Of a stretch of 64,000 bases of DNA, positions 8,409 through 18,193 are shown piece by piece (position 1 is the stretch's first letter; each line of letters begins with the position of its first letter). Below the pieces are notes generated by a model, which saw only the letters and a program-made list of their open reading frames with translations, had not been told where the DNA came from and searched no databases. Source of the stretch: Solirubrobacter sp963848475 (GTDB lineage Bacteria > Actinomycetota > Thermoleophilia > Solirubrobacterales > Solirubrobacteraceae); NCBI GenBank assembly GCA_963848475.1, contig CAWKDW010000007.1, positions 62,001 to 126,000 of the forward strand, read 5' to 3'. A program made the translations under genes and the position numbers.

Positions 8409-9292
8409 ATGCGCTGGCTGATCCTCCTGGTGGCGGCGATCGCCGTGGTCCCGGCCTTCGCGTACGGCGACCCGACTCCCGCGCCGGGCTCGATCATCGC
8501 GGTCGACTACGAGTTCAAGAACCTGGTAGGCGGCGGCAGCGGCGTGACGGTCAGACGACGGCGAGACGGTCACCTTCAGCTACCCGAGCGGTGGCAGCTT
8601 CCACAGCGTTGTGTTCCAAGACAACGGCCCATCGACGTGCACGCCGTCACTGCCTGCCCGACTCGGGCACCCACACCGACGCCGACGGCTTCGCCCACGC
8701 CCACGGCGAGCCCGACTCGGGCGCCCACACCGACGCCGACGGCTTCGCCCACGCCCACGGCGAGCCCGACTCGGACGCCCACACCGACGCCGACGGCAAC
8801 GCCGACGGCCACGGCGACGACCACCGGGACCCCGACGGCCACACCGACGGCGACGCCGACCCCGACCCCCGCGACCGGTCCGACGCCCGCCCCAGACCGC
8901 AGTCCCGAACGCGTCCACGGCTCCCGACGCCACGGTCGAGCCGCCGCACCGGTCCGGCCGCGAGCCGGGTTCAGCTCGCGGCCGCGCAGCGCGGCAACGC
9001 CATCCGCGGCTCGCTTACGGTCGCCCGGCGCCGGGTCGACGCATCAAGGTCGACGTCCTCGCCAAGCCGGCGGCTCTCGGCCGCAAGGGCAAGACACTGA
9101 TCCGCGTCGGCGGCAGCACGAAATCCGCCGGCCGCGGGCCGCGCCAGACGTTCAGCGATCAACCTGGACGCAGCCGCGAAGAAGCGTGATCAAGCGCAAG
9201 CGGAAAGCTCGCGGTCACGGTCAAGATCACCGTGACGCCCGCGAGCGGCGCGTCCTTCACCGCCACGAAGGCGGTGACCCTCGAAGCGTTAG
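8409..9292 (+). CDS. Second secreted cupredoxin-like protein with Thr-Pro/Ser stalk (frame breaks)
   Basis: Starts with a signal peptide (MRWLILLVAAIAVVPAFAYG), then a shortened copy of the cupredoxin N-half: SIIAVDYEFKN, and after a one-base shift near 8555 DGETVTFSYPSGGSFHSVVF. It lacks the CGAHxxM copper-ligand block of its neighbour, so metal binding is doubtful. A TPTPTASPTPTASPT stalk (54-bp units) leads to a C-terminal beta domain readable across frames: VQLAAAQRGNAIRGSLTV, RRIKVDVLAKPAALGRKGKTL, KLAVTVKITVTPASGASFT. Removing one base near 9285 gives the ending VTLKR and a TAG at 9290-9292 that overlaps the opposite gene's stop. It looks like a diverged duplicate of the upstream gene with a different C-domain. 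Confidence 0.6.
8664..8797 (+). repeat. 54-bp coding minisatellite
   Basis: Direct repeats of a 54-bp unit start at 8664, 8718 and 8772; the first two are nearly identical and the third diverges after about 26 nt. Each unit encodes 18 residues of the Ala/Ser-Thr-Pro stalk. Copy number is expected to change by slippage or recombination. Confidence 0.85.
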
Positions 9293-10265
9293 TCGACGCG
9301 CACGACGCGGTGCACGAAGCGTCTTGCGGACCGCGGACGCGCTCGCGCCCGTCGTGCAGTCGCCGAACCACTTGTCGCGCGAGCCGCGCCACCACTCGCC
9401 GGCGCCGAGCGCCTCGATCATCGGTGAGTTCGTGCAGCGGGCGCGATGGCGCTTGTTGCCGGCCATGTGCCCGAGCTCGTGCAGCAGCACGCTCTCGAGG
9501 TCGACCTCGTCGAGGGCCGGGTAGGCGGGACCCTGCGGCCCAGTTCTCGTCGGCGCGCAGCGCCAGATCGCTCTCGACCACGCGGCCGCGCTTGACGAAG
9601 TCGGTCTGCACGCCGAGGACGCCCGCGGGCACCGAGGACGAGAAGCCGGCGACGCTGAAGCCGTCCTGCACGCCCGCTTCGGCGCTCGTCCAGCGCAGGG
9701 CCTTCAGGCCCCAGCGCGACGCGGTCGTCTTCGCGAGCTTCTTGAAGCGCGTGCCGTCGACCGACTCCGGGAAGCTGGTCGAGGAGAGATAGAAGCTCTT
9801 GACGCCCCGGCGCCCGTAGCGGGGGAACAGCTTGCCGCGGCCGCGGTCGGCCATCGGGAGCGTGACCTTGAGCTCCTGGACCGGCCCGATCGGCTCCTCG
9901 GCGCCGTTGGCGGCGTCGCCCGTCAGATAGGCCTGCCAGTAGTAGTGACCCGGCCGCTGGCGCAGGACCGAGTTCGCGGGGACGCTCCAGGTCTGGAGCC
10001 CCTCGACGGCGGGCGTCGCGGTCTCGTCCAGCCAGGTGCCGTCCTCGCCGGTCAGCAGCCCGGACTCGTCGACGTCGTCATGGCCGGAGACCCGCACGAC
10101 GACGCTGTTGGCCGGCGCGGTCGTGCGCACGGCGAAGGTCAGCGGGGCGCCGCGCGAGATCGACGCGGTCGGGGCGGCATAGTCCAGCGGCGGCAACGGG
10201 GTCTGCGCGGACGCGGCGGAGGGAACCGCGAGCAGCACGACGACAGTGGCGAGGGCAAGACGCAT
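9289..10265 (-). CDS. Secreted zinc metalloprotease-like protein (two frame breaks)
   Basis: The ATG at 10265 is preceded by GGAGGT, a good Shine-Dalgarno. Signal peptide MRLALATVVVLLAVPSAASAQ is followed by a beta-rich domain (LTFAVRTTAPANSVVVRVSG) that resembles an Ig-like wall-binding region. Near 9520 one extra base shifts the frame; the downstream part holds LESVLLHELGHMAGNKRH, a gluzincin/metzincin-type HExxH zinc site, then WWRGSRDKWFGDC. Another one-base shift near 9322 gives the C-terminus RFVHRVVRVD and a stop at 9289-9291. It is convergent with the second cupredoxin gene, sharing the TTAG that encodes both stops. Likely an exported matrix- or wall-modifying protease; substrate unknown. 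Confidence 0.7.
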
Positions 10266-10325
10266 CGAGACCTCCATCGGCGGCCGGTGGCGAGGCCTTG
10301 AGGGTCGCCCGGTACCGTTCACGCC

Positions 10326-11099
10326 GTGGCCCGCGTGCGCCTGGACTCCCTTCTGGCGGAACGCGGGCTCTTCGAGTCCCGGACACGCGCGGCCGCCGCG
10401 ATCATCGCCGGCCAGGTGCACCTCGGCTCCGGACGCCGTCGAGCCGAGAAGCCGGGCCAGTTGGTGGACGCGGAGATCGAGCTGGAGGTCGCCGGCCCAC
10501 CGCCCTACGTCTCACGCGGCGGCATCAAGCTCGCGAACGCGCTCGACACCCTCCAGGTCGACGTCAGTGGCCGTCGCGCGCTCGACGTCGGCGCCTCCAC
10601 CGGCGGCTTCACGGACTGCCTGCTGCAGCGCGGGGCGGAGCACGTCGTGGCGCTGGACGTCGCCTACGGCGAGCTCGACTACCGCCTGCGCGCGGACGAC
10701 CGCGTGACGGTGATCGAGCGCACCAACGCCCGCTCGATCACGCTCGACGACCTGCCGTTTCGCCCCGACCTGATCGTCAGCGACGTCTCGTTCATCTCCC
10801 TGACCAAGGTCCTGCCGGCCGTCCTCGCCTGCGCGGCGGACGTCTTCGACTGCCTGGCGATGGTCAAGCCGCAGTTCGAGGTCGGCCGCGAGCGGATCGG
10901 CAAGGGCGGCGTCGTCCGTGATCCCGCGCTGCGCCGCGAAGTGGTGCAGGACGTCGCCGCCGCCGCGAGAGCAGCCGGGGCCTCGGTGATGGGCAGCGCG
11001 CCCTCGGCGCTCGAAGGCCCGTCGGGCAACAAGGAGACGTTCCTGTGGCTGGCCGAGGGCTCCCGGCCCGGAGCGGTGGACGAGGTCGAGGCATGGTGA
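10326..11099 (+). CDS. tlyA: TlyA-family 2'-O-ribose rRNA methyltransferase
   Basis: 257 residues. The N-terminal S4 RNA-binding domain (VRLDSLLAERGLFESRTRAA) is followed by an FtsJ-like Rossmann methyltransferase with the SAM-binding motif ALDVGASTGGFTDCLL and LIVSDVSFISL. TlyA homologues methylate 16S and 23S rRNA cytidines, and loss gives capreomycin resistance in mycobacteria. GTG start at 10326 with TACCGT ending 7 nt upstream and no Shine-Dalgarno, so probably leaderless. The stop overlaps the nadK start by 7 nt. The tlyA-nadK-recN order is a classic actinobacterial cluster. Confidence 0.95.
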   Translation: MARVRLDSLLAERGLFESRTRAAAAIIAGQVHLGSGRRRAEKPGQLVDAEIELEVAGPPPYVSRGGIKLANALDTLQVDVSGRRALDVGASTGGFTDCLLQRGAEHVVALDVAYGELDYRLRADDRVTVIERTNARSITLDDLPFRPDLIVSDVSFISLTKVLPAVLACAADVFDCLAMVKPQFEVGRERIGKGGVVRDPALRREVVQDVAAAARAAGASVMGSAPSALEGPSGNKETFLWLAEGSRPGAVDEVEAW

Positions 11100-11945
11100 A
11101 CACGGCCTCGGTGATGACCCACCGCCGGCCCGGCGACACCTCGGCGGCGGTGCGCGAGCTGATCCAGGTCGCCCGCGCGCGCCGCGTGATCCTGCGCTTC
11201 ACGCCCGACGAGGCCGCCAAGCACGGGATCGAGCTTGCGCCCGTACATCGAGATCGTCCCCGAGTTGCCCGAGGACGTCGACCTGTGCATCGTCCTCGGC
11301 GGCGACGGCACGATCCTCACCGCGCTGCGGCGCTACGCCGGCACGGGCGTTGCGGTCTTCGCCGTCAACTACGGCGAGGTCGGCTTCCTCGCCACGATCG
11401 ACCCGAACGGCCTCGCGGAGGACTTCGCACGCGCTTTCAGAGGCGAGTTCGACACGATCGAGCTGCCGACGATCTCGGTCGGGCGCCCCGCCGGCACCTG
11501 GAGCGCGCTCAACGACATCTCGGTCCATCGCAAGGCGGGCCTGCGCGTCGCGGATCTCGCCTACGCGCTCGCGGGCGAGGAGATCGGCCGCGTGCGCTGC
11601 GACGGCCTCGTGATCGCCACGCCGCAGGGTTCGACCGGCTACAACCTCGCCAACGGCGGGCCGGTGCTGGCGTGGGGCGTGGAGGGCTACGTCGTCTCGT
11701 TCATCGCCCCGCACTCCCTGACCGCGCGTGCGCTGGTGGTCGCCCCCGGCGACGAGCTGACGATCAACAACGCTTCGCGCGAGGAGCCGGTCGAGGTGCA
11801 CGTCGACGGTCGCCCGACCCTGGAGCTGCCACCGGGCGAGGACATCCACATCGAATTCGGGCTCAGCTACGGGACGCTGGCCCAGATCGCGGGCGCGTCC
11901 TTCTACCACCGGCTGCGCGAGCGCTTCGGTCGTCTCGCGCGCTGA
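11093..11945 (+). CDS. nadK: NAD kinase (frameshifted near N-terminus)
   Basis: Phosphorylates NAD to NADP. Contains the signature VLGGDGTILTALR, then NYGEVGFLA, the NDISVHRKAG motif and DGLVIATPQGSTGYNLANGGP, which form the nucleotide site. The N-terminal 48 residues (MVNTASVMTHRRPG to AKHGIEL) are in a different frame; removing the extra T near 11235 gives GIELRPYIEIVPELPED and a protein of about 283 residues, normal for the family. The ATG overlaps the tlyA stop. Confidence 0.93.
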
Positions 11946-12039
11946 ACTGCATCAGAACTGCAACAACTCTGTGCCGAAAGTGCGCACGGAGCGGTGGATC
12001 CGGCCCGATCCGTCGGGACCCACTGGTAGACCCCTGTGC

Positions 12040-13705
12040 GTGCTTCACGAGTTGCGCGTCGAGAACCTGCTGCTGATCGAACGGGCCGAGTTGTTCCTCG
12101 GACCGGGATTGAACGTGCTGACGGGGGAGACAGGCGCGGGCAAGACGGTCCTGGCCCATGCGCTGGATCTGCTGCTCGGCGGCAAACCCCGCTCCGGGAT
12201 CGTGCGCCCGGGCGCCGCGGAGGCGTATGTGGAAGGGGTGTTCGCGCTGCCGGACGTGGTGCGCGAGGCACTCGGGGACCTCTTGGCCGAGGACGCGGAG
12301 GAGCTGGTGCTGGCGCGCCGTGTCAGCGCCGAAGGGCGGACGCGCGCGTACGTGGGCGGCCGCAGCGCGACGGCGGGCGATCTGCGCGACGCCGGCGCGG
12401 CGCTGCTGTCCTTCTACGGCCAGCACGAGCACCGCAAGCTGATGCTCGCCTCGGCCCAGCTCGAGATCCTGGACGGGTTCGCCGGCGCGCAACAGGCCGG
12501 GCGCCGCCTGGTCTACCGGGAGCTCTACGGCACCGAGCGGGCGCTGTTCGCCCGCCTGGCCGAGCTGCGCGAGCGCGCCGGGGCACGCGACCGCGAGCTG
12601 GACCTGCTCGAGTGGGAGCTCGCGGAGATCGACGCGGCCGCTCCCAGCGCGGCCGAGGAGGTCGGTCTGGAGGCCGAGCGCGACCGGCTGCGCCACGTGG
12701 AAGCGCTGCGCGCGGCCGTGGCCGGCGGCGTCGGCGGGCTCGCCGGCGGCGACGAGGATGCGGGCGGCGCCGCCCAGGCGCTCGCCGCGGCGGCGCACGC
12801 GCTCGATGCGGTGAGTGGGGTGGACGCGGAGCTCGACGCGCTGTCGGCTCGTGTCCAGGCGCTGGCGATCGAGGCCGAGGACCTGGTGCACGATCTGCAC
12901 CGCTACGCCGAGGGCGTCGACGCGGCTCCCGGAAGGCTCGAGGAGGTCGAGGAGCGCCTCGCGGCGCTGGACCGGCTCAAGCGCAAGCACGGCGGCACGA
13001 TCGCCGCGGTGCTCGAGCACGCCGCGAGCTGCCGGGCGCGCCGGGATGAGCTCGTCGGCGCCGAGGAGGCCATCGAGGAGGCCGAGGGCGAGCTGGCGGT
13101 CGTGCAGAGCCGAGCTCCGTGCCCTCGCGGCGGGGCTGACCGGTGCCCGGTCCGAGGCCGGGGCGGAGCTGGCCGGAGCGGTGCGCGAGCGGCTGGCCGC
13201 GCTGGCCATGGACGGTGCCGAGTTCACGGTCGCGCTGTCGGCGCGCGAGAGCTTCGGCCCGACCGGTGCCGACGAGGTCGAGTTCCTGATCGCGCCGAAC
13301 CCGGGCGTGCCGGCCGGTCCGCTGCGTGAGACCGCGTCCGGCGGCGAGCTTTCGCGTGTGATGCTGGCCTTGATGGGCGTCGCCGCGCAGGCCGGGCCGC
13401 CGACGCTGGTCTTCGACGAGGTCGACGCCGGCATCGGCGGTCAGACCGCGCGCGCCGTGGGCGAGCAGTTGCGCGAGCTCTCGGCGGGGCGCCAGGTGCT
13501 CTGCATCACCCACCTGCCGCAGATCGCGTCCCTGGCCGACCGGCACTTCACGATCGTCAAGGACACGTCGGGTGAGACCGCCCGCACGACCGTCACCGAG
13601 CTCCGCAAGGCCGACGTCGTCGGCGAGCTCGTCCGGATGCTCGGCGCCGACCGCGAAGACGCGGCCGCACGCCGCCACGCCAAGGAACTGCTGAAGGCGG
13701 CATGA
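12040..13705 (+). CDS. recN: DNA repair protein RecN (frameshifted)
   Basis: SMC-like ATPase acting in double-strand break repair. Head motifs: Walker A TGETGAGKT at about residues 30-38 and, in the C-terminal half, the ABC signature TASGGELSRVMLAL with Walker B LVFDEVDAGIGG. Between them is an acidic coiled-coil of about 330 residues. The GTG at 12040 gives MLHELRVENLLLI, the true RecN N-terminus; TAGACC upstream suits a leaderless start. At 13110 an extra C moves the frame (VVQS followed by ELRALAAGLTGAR). Corrected length is about 555 residues, normal for RecN. Confidence 0.93.
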
Positions 13706-13711
13706 CCCCGA

Positions 13712-13762
13712 CTGACCGCCGCCGCTTCCCGCTCTATCCTCAGGGGGGAGAGCTTCAAGGAG
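13712..13762 (+). promoter_or_regulatory. pyrG promoter and ribosome binding site
   Basis: CTGACC (13712-13717), a 17-nt spacer and TATCCT (13735-13740) form a recognisable -35/-10 pair just after the recN stop. AAGGAG (13757-13762) lies 5 nt before the ATG at 13768. This is one of the few clear leadered starts in the window and favours 13768 over the in-frame ATG at 13702. Confidence 0.6.
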
Positions 13763-13767
13763 ACCGC

Positions 13768-15441
13768 ATGCCCGAATCTAGGCCACGAACCCGTTACATC
13801 TTCGTCACTGGGGGAGTGGTCTCTTCTCTCGGGAAGGGCATTGCCGCCGCCTCCATCGGACGCCTGCTGGTGTCCCGCGGGCTGAAGGTCGCCCTGCAGA
13901 AGTTCGATCCGTACATCAACGTCGACCCGGGGACGATGTCGCCGTTCCAGCACGGCGAGGTGTTCGTCACCGAGGACGGCGCCGAGACCGACCTGGACCT
14001 CGGCCACTACGAGCGGTATACGGACGCGAACACCTCGCGGGCGTCGAACGTGACCGCCGGCGCGGTCTACAACTCGGTCATCCGCAAGGAGCGCCGCGGC
14101 GACTACCTCGGCGGCACCGTGCAGGTCGTCCCGCACATCACGGACGAGATCAAGAACCGGATCCGGCTCGTCGGCGAGACGCAGGACGTCGACGTCGTGA
14201 TCACGGAGATCGGCGGCACGGTGGGCGACATCGAGTCGCTGCCGTTCCTGGAGGCGATCCGCCAGTTCCCCGTGGACGTCGGGCGCCGCCAGACGATGTT
14301 CATCCACCTCACGCTCGTGCCCTACATCGGCCACGCCGGCGAGCTCAAGACGAAGCCGACGCAGCACTCGGTCAACGAGCTGCGCCGCATCGGCATCGCG
14401 CCGGACATGATCATCGCGCGCTCCGAGGGCGGGCTGCCGCAGGACGTGCGCAAGAAGATCGCGCTGTTCGCCTCGCTGCCGTTGGACGCGATCGTCTCGG
14501 GCCGCGACGTCGACAACATCTACAAGATCCCGCTCTACTACCGGGCGGAGGGCGTGGACACGTTCATCCTCGAGCACTTCGGGCTCGAGGCGGCGGAGCC
14601 GGAGCTCAGCGGCTGGGAGCGCCTCGTGCGCCAGGCGACCGAGGCGCAGACCTCCGCGCCGGTCAAGATCGCGCTCGTCGGCAAGTACGTCCAGCTCGAG
14701 GACGCGTACCTGTCGGTCGTCGAGGCGCTGCGGCATTCGGGCTTCCAGCTGGGCCGCGGGATCGAGATCGACTGGGTGGACTCCGAGACGCTGGACGACG
14801 GTGAGGTCCGCGCGCGCCTGCACGGCGCCGACGGCATCCTGATCCCGGGCGGCTTCGGCGTGCGCGGCATCGAGGGCAAGATCACCGCGGCGCGGATCGC
14901 CCGCGAGCAGAAGATCCCGTTCCTGGGCGTCTGCCTGGGCATGCAGATGGCGGTCGCGGACTTCGCGCGACACGTCGTCGGGATGGACGGGGCGAACTCG
15001 ACGGAGTTCGACCCGGAGACGCCGTACCCGGTGATCGACCTGCTGCCCGAGCAGAAGGAAGTCGCCGACATGGGCGGCACGATGCGCCTGGGCGCCGACC
15101 CGATCAAGTTGCACGCGAACACGCGGGCGCGGGAGATCTACGGCGAGGCCGTGATCTACGAGCGTCACCGCCACCGCTACGAGGTCAACAACTTCCTGCG
15201 CAAGCGCATCGAGGCCGCGGGCCTCGTGTGCTCGGGCACGTCGCCGGACGAGCGCCTGGTGGAGATCATCGAGATCCCCGACCATCCGTTCTTCGTGGCG
15301 TCCCAGTACCACCCGGAGTTCAAGTCGCGGCCGGAGCGCCCCGCGCCGCTGTTCCGCGACTTCGTGGCCGCGGCGCTGGAGCGGGCGCGCGAGCAGCGGC
15401 CCGAAGAGGTCGGCACCGAGGAGCCGGCCGCGGCTCGGTGA
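13768..15441 (+). CDS. pyrG: CTP synthase
   Basis: 557 residues, intact. Converts UTP to CTP using glutamine-derived ammonia. The amidoligase domain starts TRYIFVTGGVVSSLGKGI and contains YINVDPGTMSPFQHGEVFVTEDGAE. The glutaminase domain has the nucleophile in FLGVCLGMQ and the His-Glu pair in QYHPEFKSRP. The C-terminal tail extends with an acidic EERP-type stretch. Start chosen by the strong AAGGAG ribosome site. The stop overlaps the GTG start of the M20 peptidase (GTGA), so the two are coupled. Confidence 0.97.
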   Translation: MPESRPRTRYIFVTGGVVSSLGKGIAAASIGRLLVSRGLKVALQKFDPYINVDPGTMSPFQHGEVFVTEDGAETDLDLGHYERYTDANTSRASNVTAGAVYNSVIRKERRGDYLGGTVQVVPHITDEIKNRIRLVGETQDVDVVITEIGGTVGDIESLPFLEAIRQFPVDVGRRQTMFIHLTLVPYIGHAGELKTKPTQHSVNELRRIGIAPDMIIARSEGGLPQDVRKKIALFASLPLDAIVSGRDVDNIYKIPLYYRAEGVDTFILEHFGLEAAEPELSGWERLVRQATEAQTSAPVKIALVGKYVQLEDAYLSVVEALRHSGFQLGRGIEIDWVDSETLDDGEVRARLHGADGILIPGGFGVRGIEGKITAARIAREQKIPFLGVCLGMQMAVADFARHVVGMDGANSTEFDPETPYPVIDLLPEQKEVADMGGTMRLGADPIKLHANTRAREIYGEAVIYERHRHRYEVNNFLRKRIEAAGLVCSGTSPDERLVEIIEIPDHPFFVASQYHPEFKSRPERPAPLFRDFVAAALERAREQRPEEVGTEEPAAAR

Positions 15442-16545
15442 GGCCGGCGAGCGGGGCTGAGAAGGCCAGGCAGGCCGAGACCTTCACCGACCTCTGCCGC
15501 ATCCTCAGCCCGTCGTGGGAGGAGGCGGCGTGCGCGGAGCGCGTCGCCGCCGAGTTGCGGGGGATGGGGCTCGAGGTCGAGGCCGACGAGGCCGGGAACC
15601 TGCTGGCGCGGGTGCGCGGGCGCGGCGAGCGGACGATCCTGCTGTGCGCGCACCTGGACACCGTGCCGCCGGTGGCGCCGGTCGAGCCGGTGCTGGTCGA
15701 CGACGGCTGGGAGAACGCGAACGCGGGCATCCTCGGCGCCGACAACAAGTCCGCGGTGGCGATGATCCTCGAGGTCGCGCGGCGCTGCAGCGTCGAGGGC
15801 TCGCCGGTCGGGCTCGAGTTGCTCTTCACGGTCGCCGAGGAGGTCGGGCTGCAGGGCGCCAAGCGCTTCGACACGTCGAAGCTGCGCTCGGAGTTCGGCT
15901 ACGTCTTCGACCACGCGACGCCGATCGGCGAGATCGTCACCGCCTCGCCGACGCTGTACCGGATCGAGGCCGAGTTCCACGGCAAGTCCGCCCACGCGGG
16001 GCTGCGCCCGGAGACGGGCCACTCGGCGATCCTCGCGGCCGCCCGCGCGGCGGTCGCGATGCCGCACGGCCGCATCGACGCGCAGACGACCGCCAACATC
16101 GGCTACCTGCACGGCGGCGTCGAGTCCACCAACGTCGTTCCCGAGCGCGCCCGCCTGCTCGCCGAGGTCCGCTCGGTCGATCCGGACCGCGCCGAGGAGG
16201 TCCTGGCCGCGATGATCGACGCGCTGCACGACGGCGCGAGCGAAGGCGAGTGCGACGTCGACGTGATCACCGAGAAGCAGGTCGTCGGCTACCGCGTCCA
16301 AGCCCTCGTCGCCGGCCGTCGTGGCGGCCGAGGCGGCGCTGCGCGCCCACGGCTACGAGCCGAGCCGGATCGCCACCGGCGGCGCGTCGGACGCCAACGT
16401 CCTCGAGGCCGCGGGCATCCCGACGGTCAACGTCGCCAACGGCACCGAGCACAACCACGAGCCGACCGAGCGCGTCTCGGTCGCCGCGCTGGAATCGATG
16501 CTCGACGTCGCCTTCACCCTGCTCGACGAGGCGGCGGTGGCATGA
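15438..16545 (+). CDS. M20-family (PepT-like) metallopeptidase (frameshifted)
   Basis: About 368 residues. Zinc-binding motifs in order: AHLDTVPPVAP, GADNKSAVAMIL and TVAEEVGLQGAK, then the dimerisation domain with HGKSAHAGLRPETGHSA, and the last metal ligand region GTEHNHEPTERV. It therefore looks like a di-zinc tripeptidase or aminoacyl peptidase of the PepT/YqjE group. At 16298-16299 one extra C separates VVGYRV from KPSSPAVVAAEAALR; the rest is continuous. GTG start overlaps the pyrG stop and the stop overlaps the NUDIX start (ATGA), so pyrG, this gene and the NUDIX gene form an operon. Confidence 0.88.
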
Positions 16546-17102
16546 GCTCCCGCTTCGAGACGCATCGGCTCCGAGACGATCTATGACGGCAAGTTCTTCG
16601 ACGTCCGGCGCGACCGCTTCCGCTTCGAGGACGGCGAGGTGGTCGACGCGCGAGCTCGTCGGCCATCCGGGCGCGGTCGGCGATCGTCGTCCTCGACGGC
16701 GACGACAATCTCTGGTTCGTCCGCCAGCCGCGCGAGGCGATCGGCATCCCGGACCTGCTCGAGATCCCGGCGGGCAAGCTCGACGTCGAGGGCGAGAATC
16801 CGCTCCAGGCCGCCAAGCGCGAGCTCGCCGAGGAGATCGGCAAGCAGGCCGCGAGTTGGGAGTCGCTCGGCTCGTTTCTCACATCACCCGGCTTCGCCAA
16901 CGAGCGGATCCATCTCTTCCTCGCCACGGGCATCTCCGATCTCGCCGAGCCTCCCGAGGCGAGGAGAACGAGCGCATCGACGTCGAGGTGCGGCCGTTGC
17001 GCGATCTCGACGCGATCCTGGCCGAGACCCCGGACTCGAAGACCCTGGTCGCGCTGTACCGGCTCCGCGATCGCTTGCACGGGACAGAACAGCGGCGAGT
17101 GA
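16542..17102 (+). CDS. NUDIX hydrolase, ADP-ribose pyrophosphatase-like (four frame breaks)
   Basis: Reconstructed by joining frames: GSETIYDGKFFDVRRDRF, RELVGHPGAV, AIVVLDGDDNLWFVRQPREA, the Nudix box GKLDVEGENPLQAAKRELAEEIG, TSPGFANERIHLFLA, and EENERIDVEVRPLRDL. This order matches ADP-ribose pyrophosphatases. Corrections implied: extra bases at 16566, 16648 and 16679, and one missing base near 16960. The exact stop is uncertain; 17100-17102 is one option. Such enzymes clear ADP-ribose and other nucleoside diphosphate derivatives. It is coupled to the upstream peptidase by an ATGA overlap. Confidence 0.8.
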
Positions 17103-17211
17103 CAGAGCGGGAGGACCGGCGCCGCGATCGAATGCCCGGTGCTCGAAAGACGGCGCGCACAGGCGCTTGCATCCAAAGGGGTCCGGGCGCGGACAGCGAA
17201 GGGACTCGCCG

Positions 17212-18162
17212 ATGGCCGTCATCGACGCTCGCCCCTTCGTGCCTGCACGAGCCGAACCGTTCGAGCACCTCGTGCTCGACTTCCTCGCCTATCTGGAGTT
17301 CGAGCGCGGGCTGTCGCGCAACACGCTCGAGGCCTACCGGTCGGACCTGCTCCAGTTCGGCGCGTACTTGCACGGTCGCGACGCGCTGGCCGTGACGCAC
17401 TCCGATCTGGCCGGCTTCGTCTCCTCGCTCGCGGCGGGTGACGGCGACAAGCCGCCCGTGGCGCCCGCGACGCTGCAGCGCAAGGTCGCCTGCCTGCGCT
17501 CCTTCTACCGGCATCTGCGCCGCCAGGGGACCCTGGAGACGGACCCGACCGCCAACCTGCACGCGCCCAAGCAGAGCCGGCGCCTGCCGGAGGTGCTCTC
17601 GCGCGACGAGGTCGCGAAGCTGCTCGAGCAGCCACGCGGCACCGAGCCGCCCGCGCTGCGAGACCGGGCGCTGCTGGAGCTGATGTACGCGTGCGGGCTG
17701 CGCGCGTCGGAGGCGATCGACCTCGACGTCGGCGACGTGGACCTCGAGGCCGGCATCCTGCGGGCTCGCGGCAAGGGCTCCAAGGAGCGGCTCGTGCCCG
17801 TCGGCTCCGCCGCTACGCGCGCGATCAACGCCTACCTGGGGCGCGGGCGGCCGAAGCTCGTCGGCGACCGGCTGGAGTCGCGCCTGTTCGTCAACCACCG
17901 CGGGTCCGGGCTGACGCGCCAGGGGCTCTACAAGATCGTCCAGCGCCACGCGGCCGCCGCCGGGTTCGCCGAGCGGATGAGCCCGCACACGCTGCGGCAC
18001 ACGTTCGCGACGCACCTGCTGGCGGGTGGCTGCGACCTGCGGTCGCTGCAGGAGATGCTCGGGCACGCCGACATCGCGACGACCCAGCTCTACACGCATC
18101 TCTCGGCCGACCGTCTGCGCGACGTCTACTTCGACGCGCACCCGCGCGCGAAGGTGCGCTGA
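17212..18162 (+). CDS. xerD: Tyrosine recombinase XerD
   Basis: 316 residues, intact. The N-terminal SAM-like core-binding domain (FLAYLEFERGLSRNTLEAYRSDL) is followed by the catalytic domain with all active residues: Arg in YACGLRASE, Lys in RGKGSKERLVP, HTLRH, His in LGHADIATT and the nucleophile Tyr in TQLYTHLS. It resolves chromosome dimers at dif with XerC. Chosen start is the ATG at 17212, with GAAGGGA upstream. The position next to pyrG, NUDIX and deoB fits a housekeeping role, not that of a prophage integrase. Confidence 0.93.
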   Translation: MAVIDARPFVPARAEPFEHLVLDFLAYLEFERGLSRNTLEAYRSDLLQFGAYLHGRDALAVTHSDLAGFVSSLAAGDGDKPPVAPATLQRKVACLRSFYRHLRRQGTLETDPTANLHAPKQSRRLPEVLSRDEVAKLLEQPRGTEPPALRDRALLELMYACGLRASEAIDLDVGDVDLEAGILRARGKGSKERLVPVGSAATRAINAYLGRGRPKLVGDRLESRLFVNHRGSGLTRQGLYKIVQRHAAAAGFAERMSPHTLRHTFATHLLAGGCDLRSLQEMLGHADIATTQLYTHLSADRLRDVYFDAHPRAKVR

Positions 18163-18193
18163 GCGAGACCCGCGGCTGCCACAATCGGCAGCC

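Noticed and set aside
17212..18162. Tyrosine recombinase as a phage integrase.
   Set aside because: It has XerD length and motifs and sits in a conserved housekeeping context without att sites, excision genes or phage genes.
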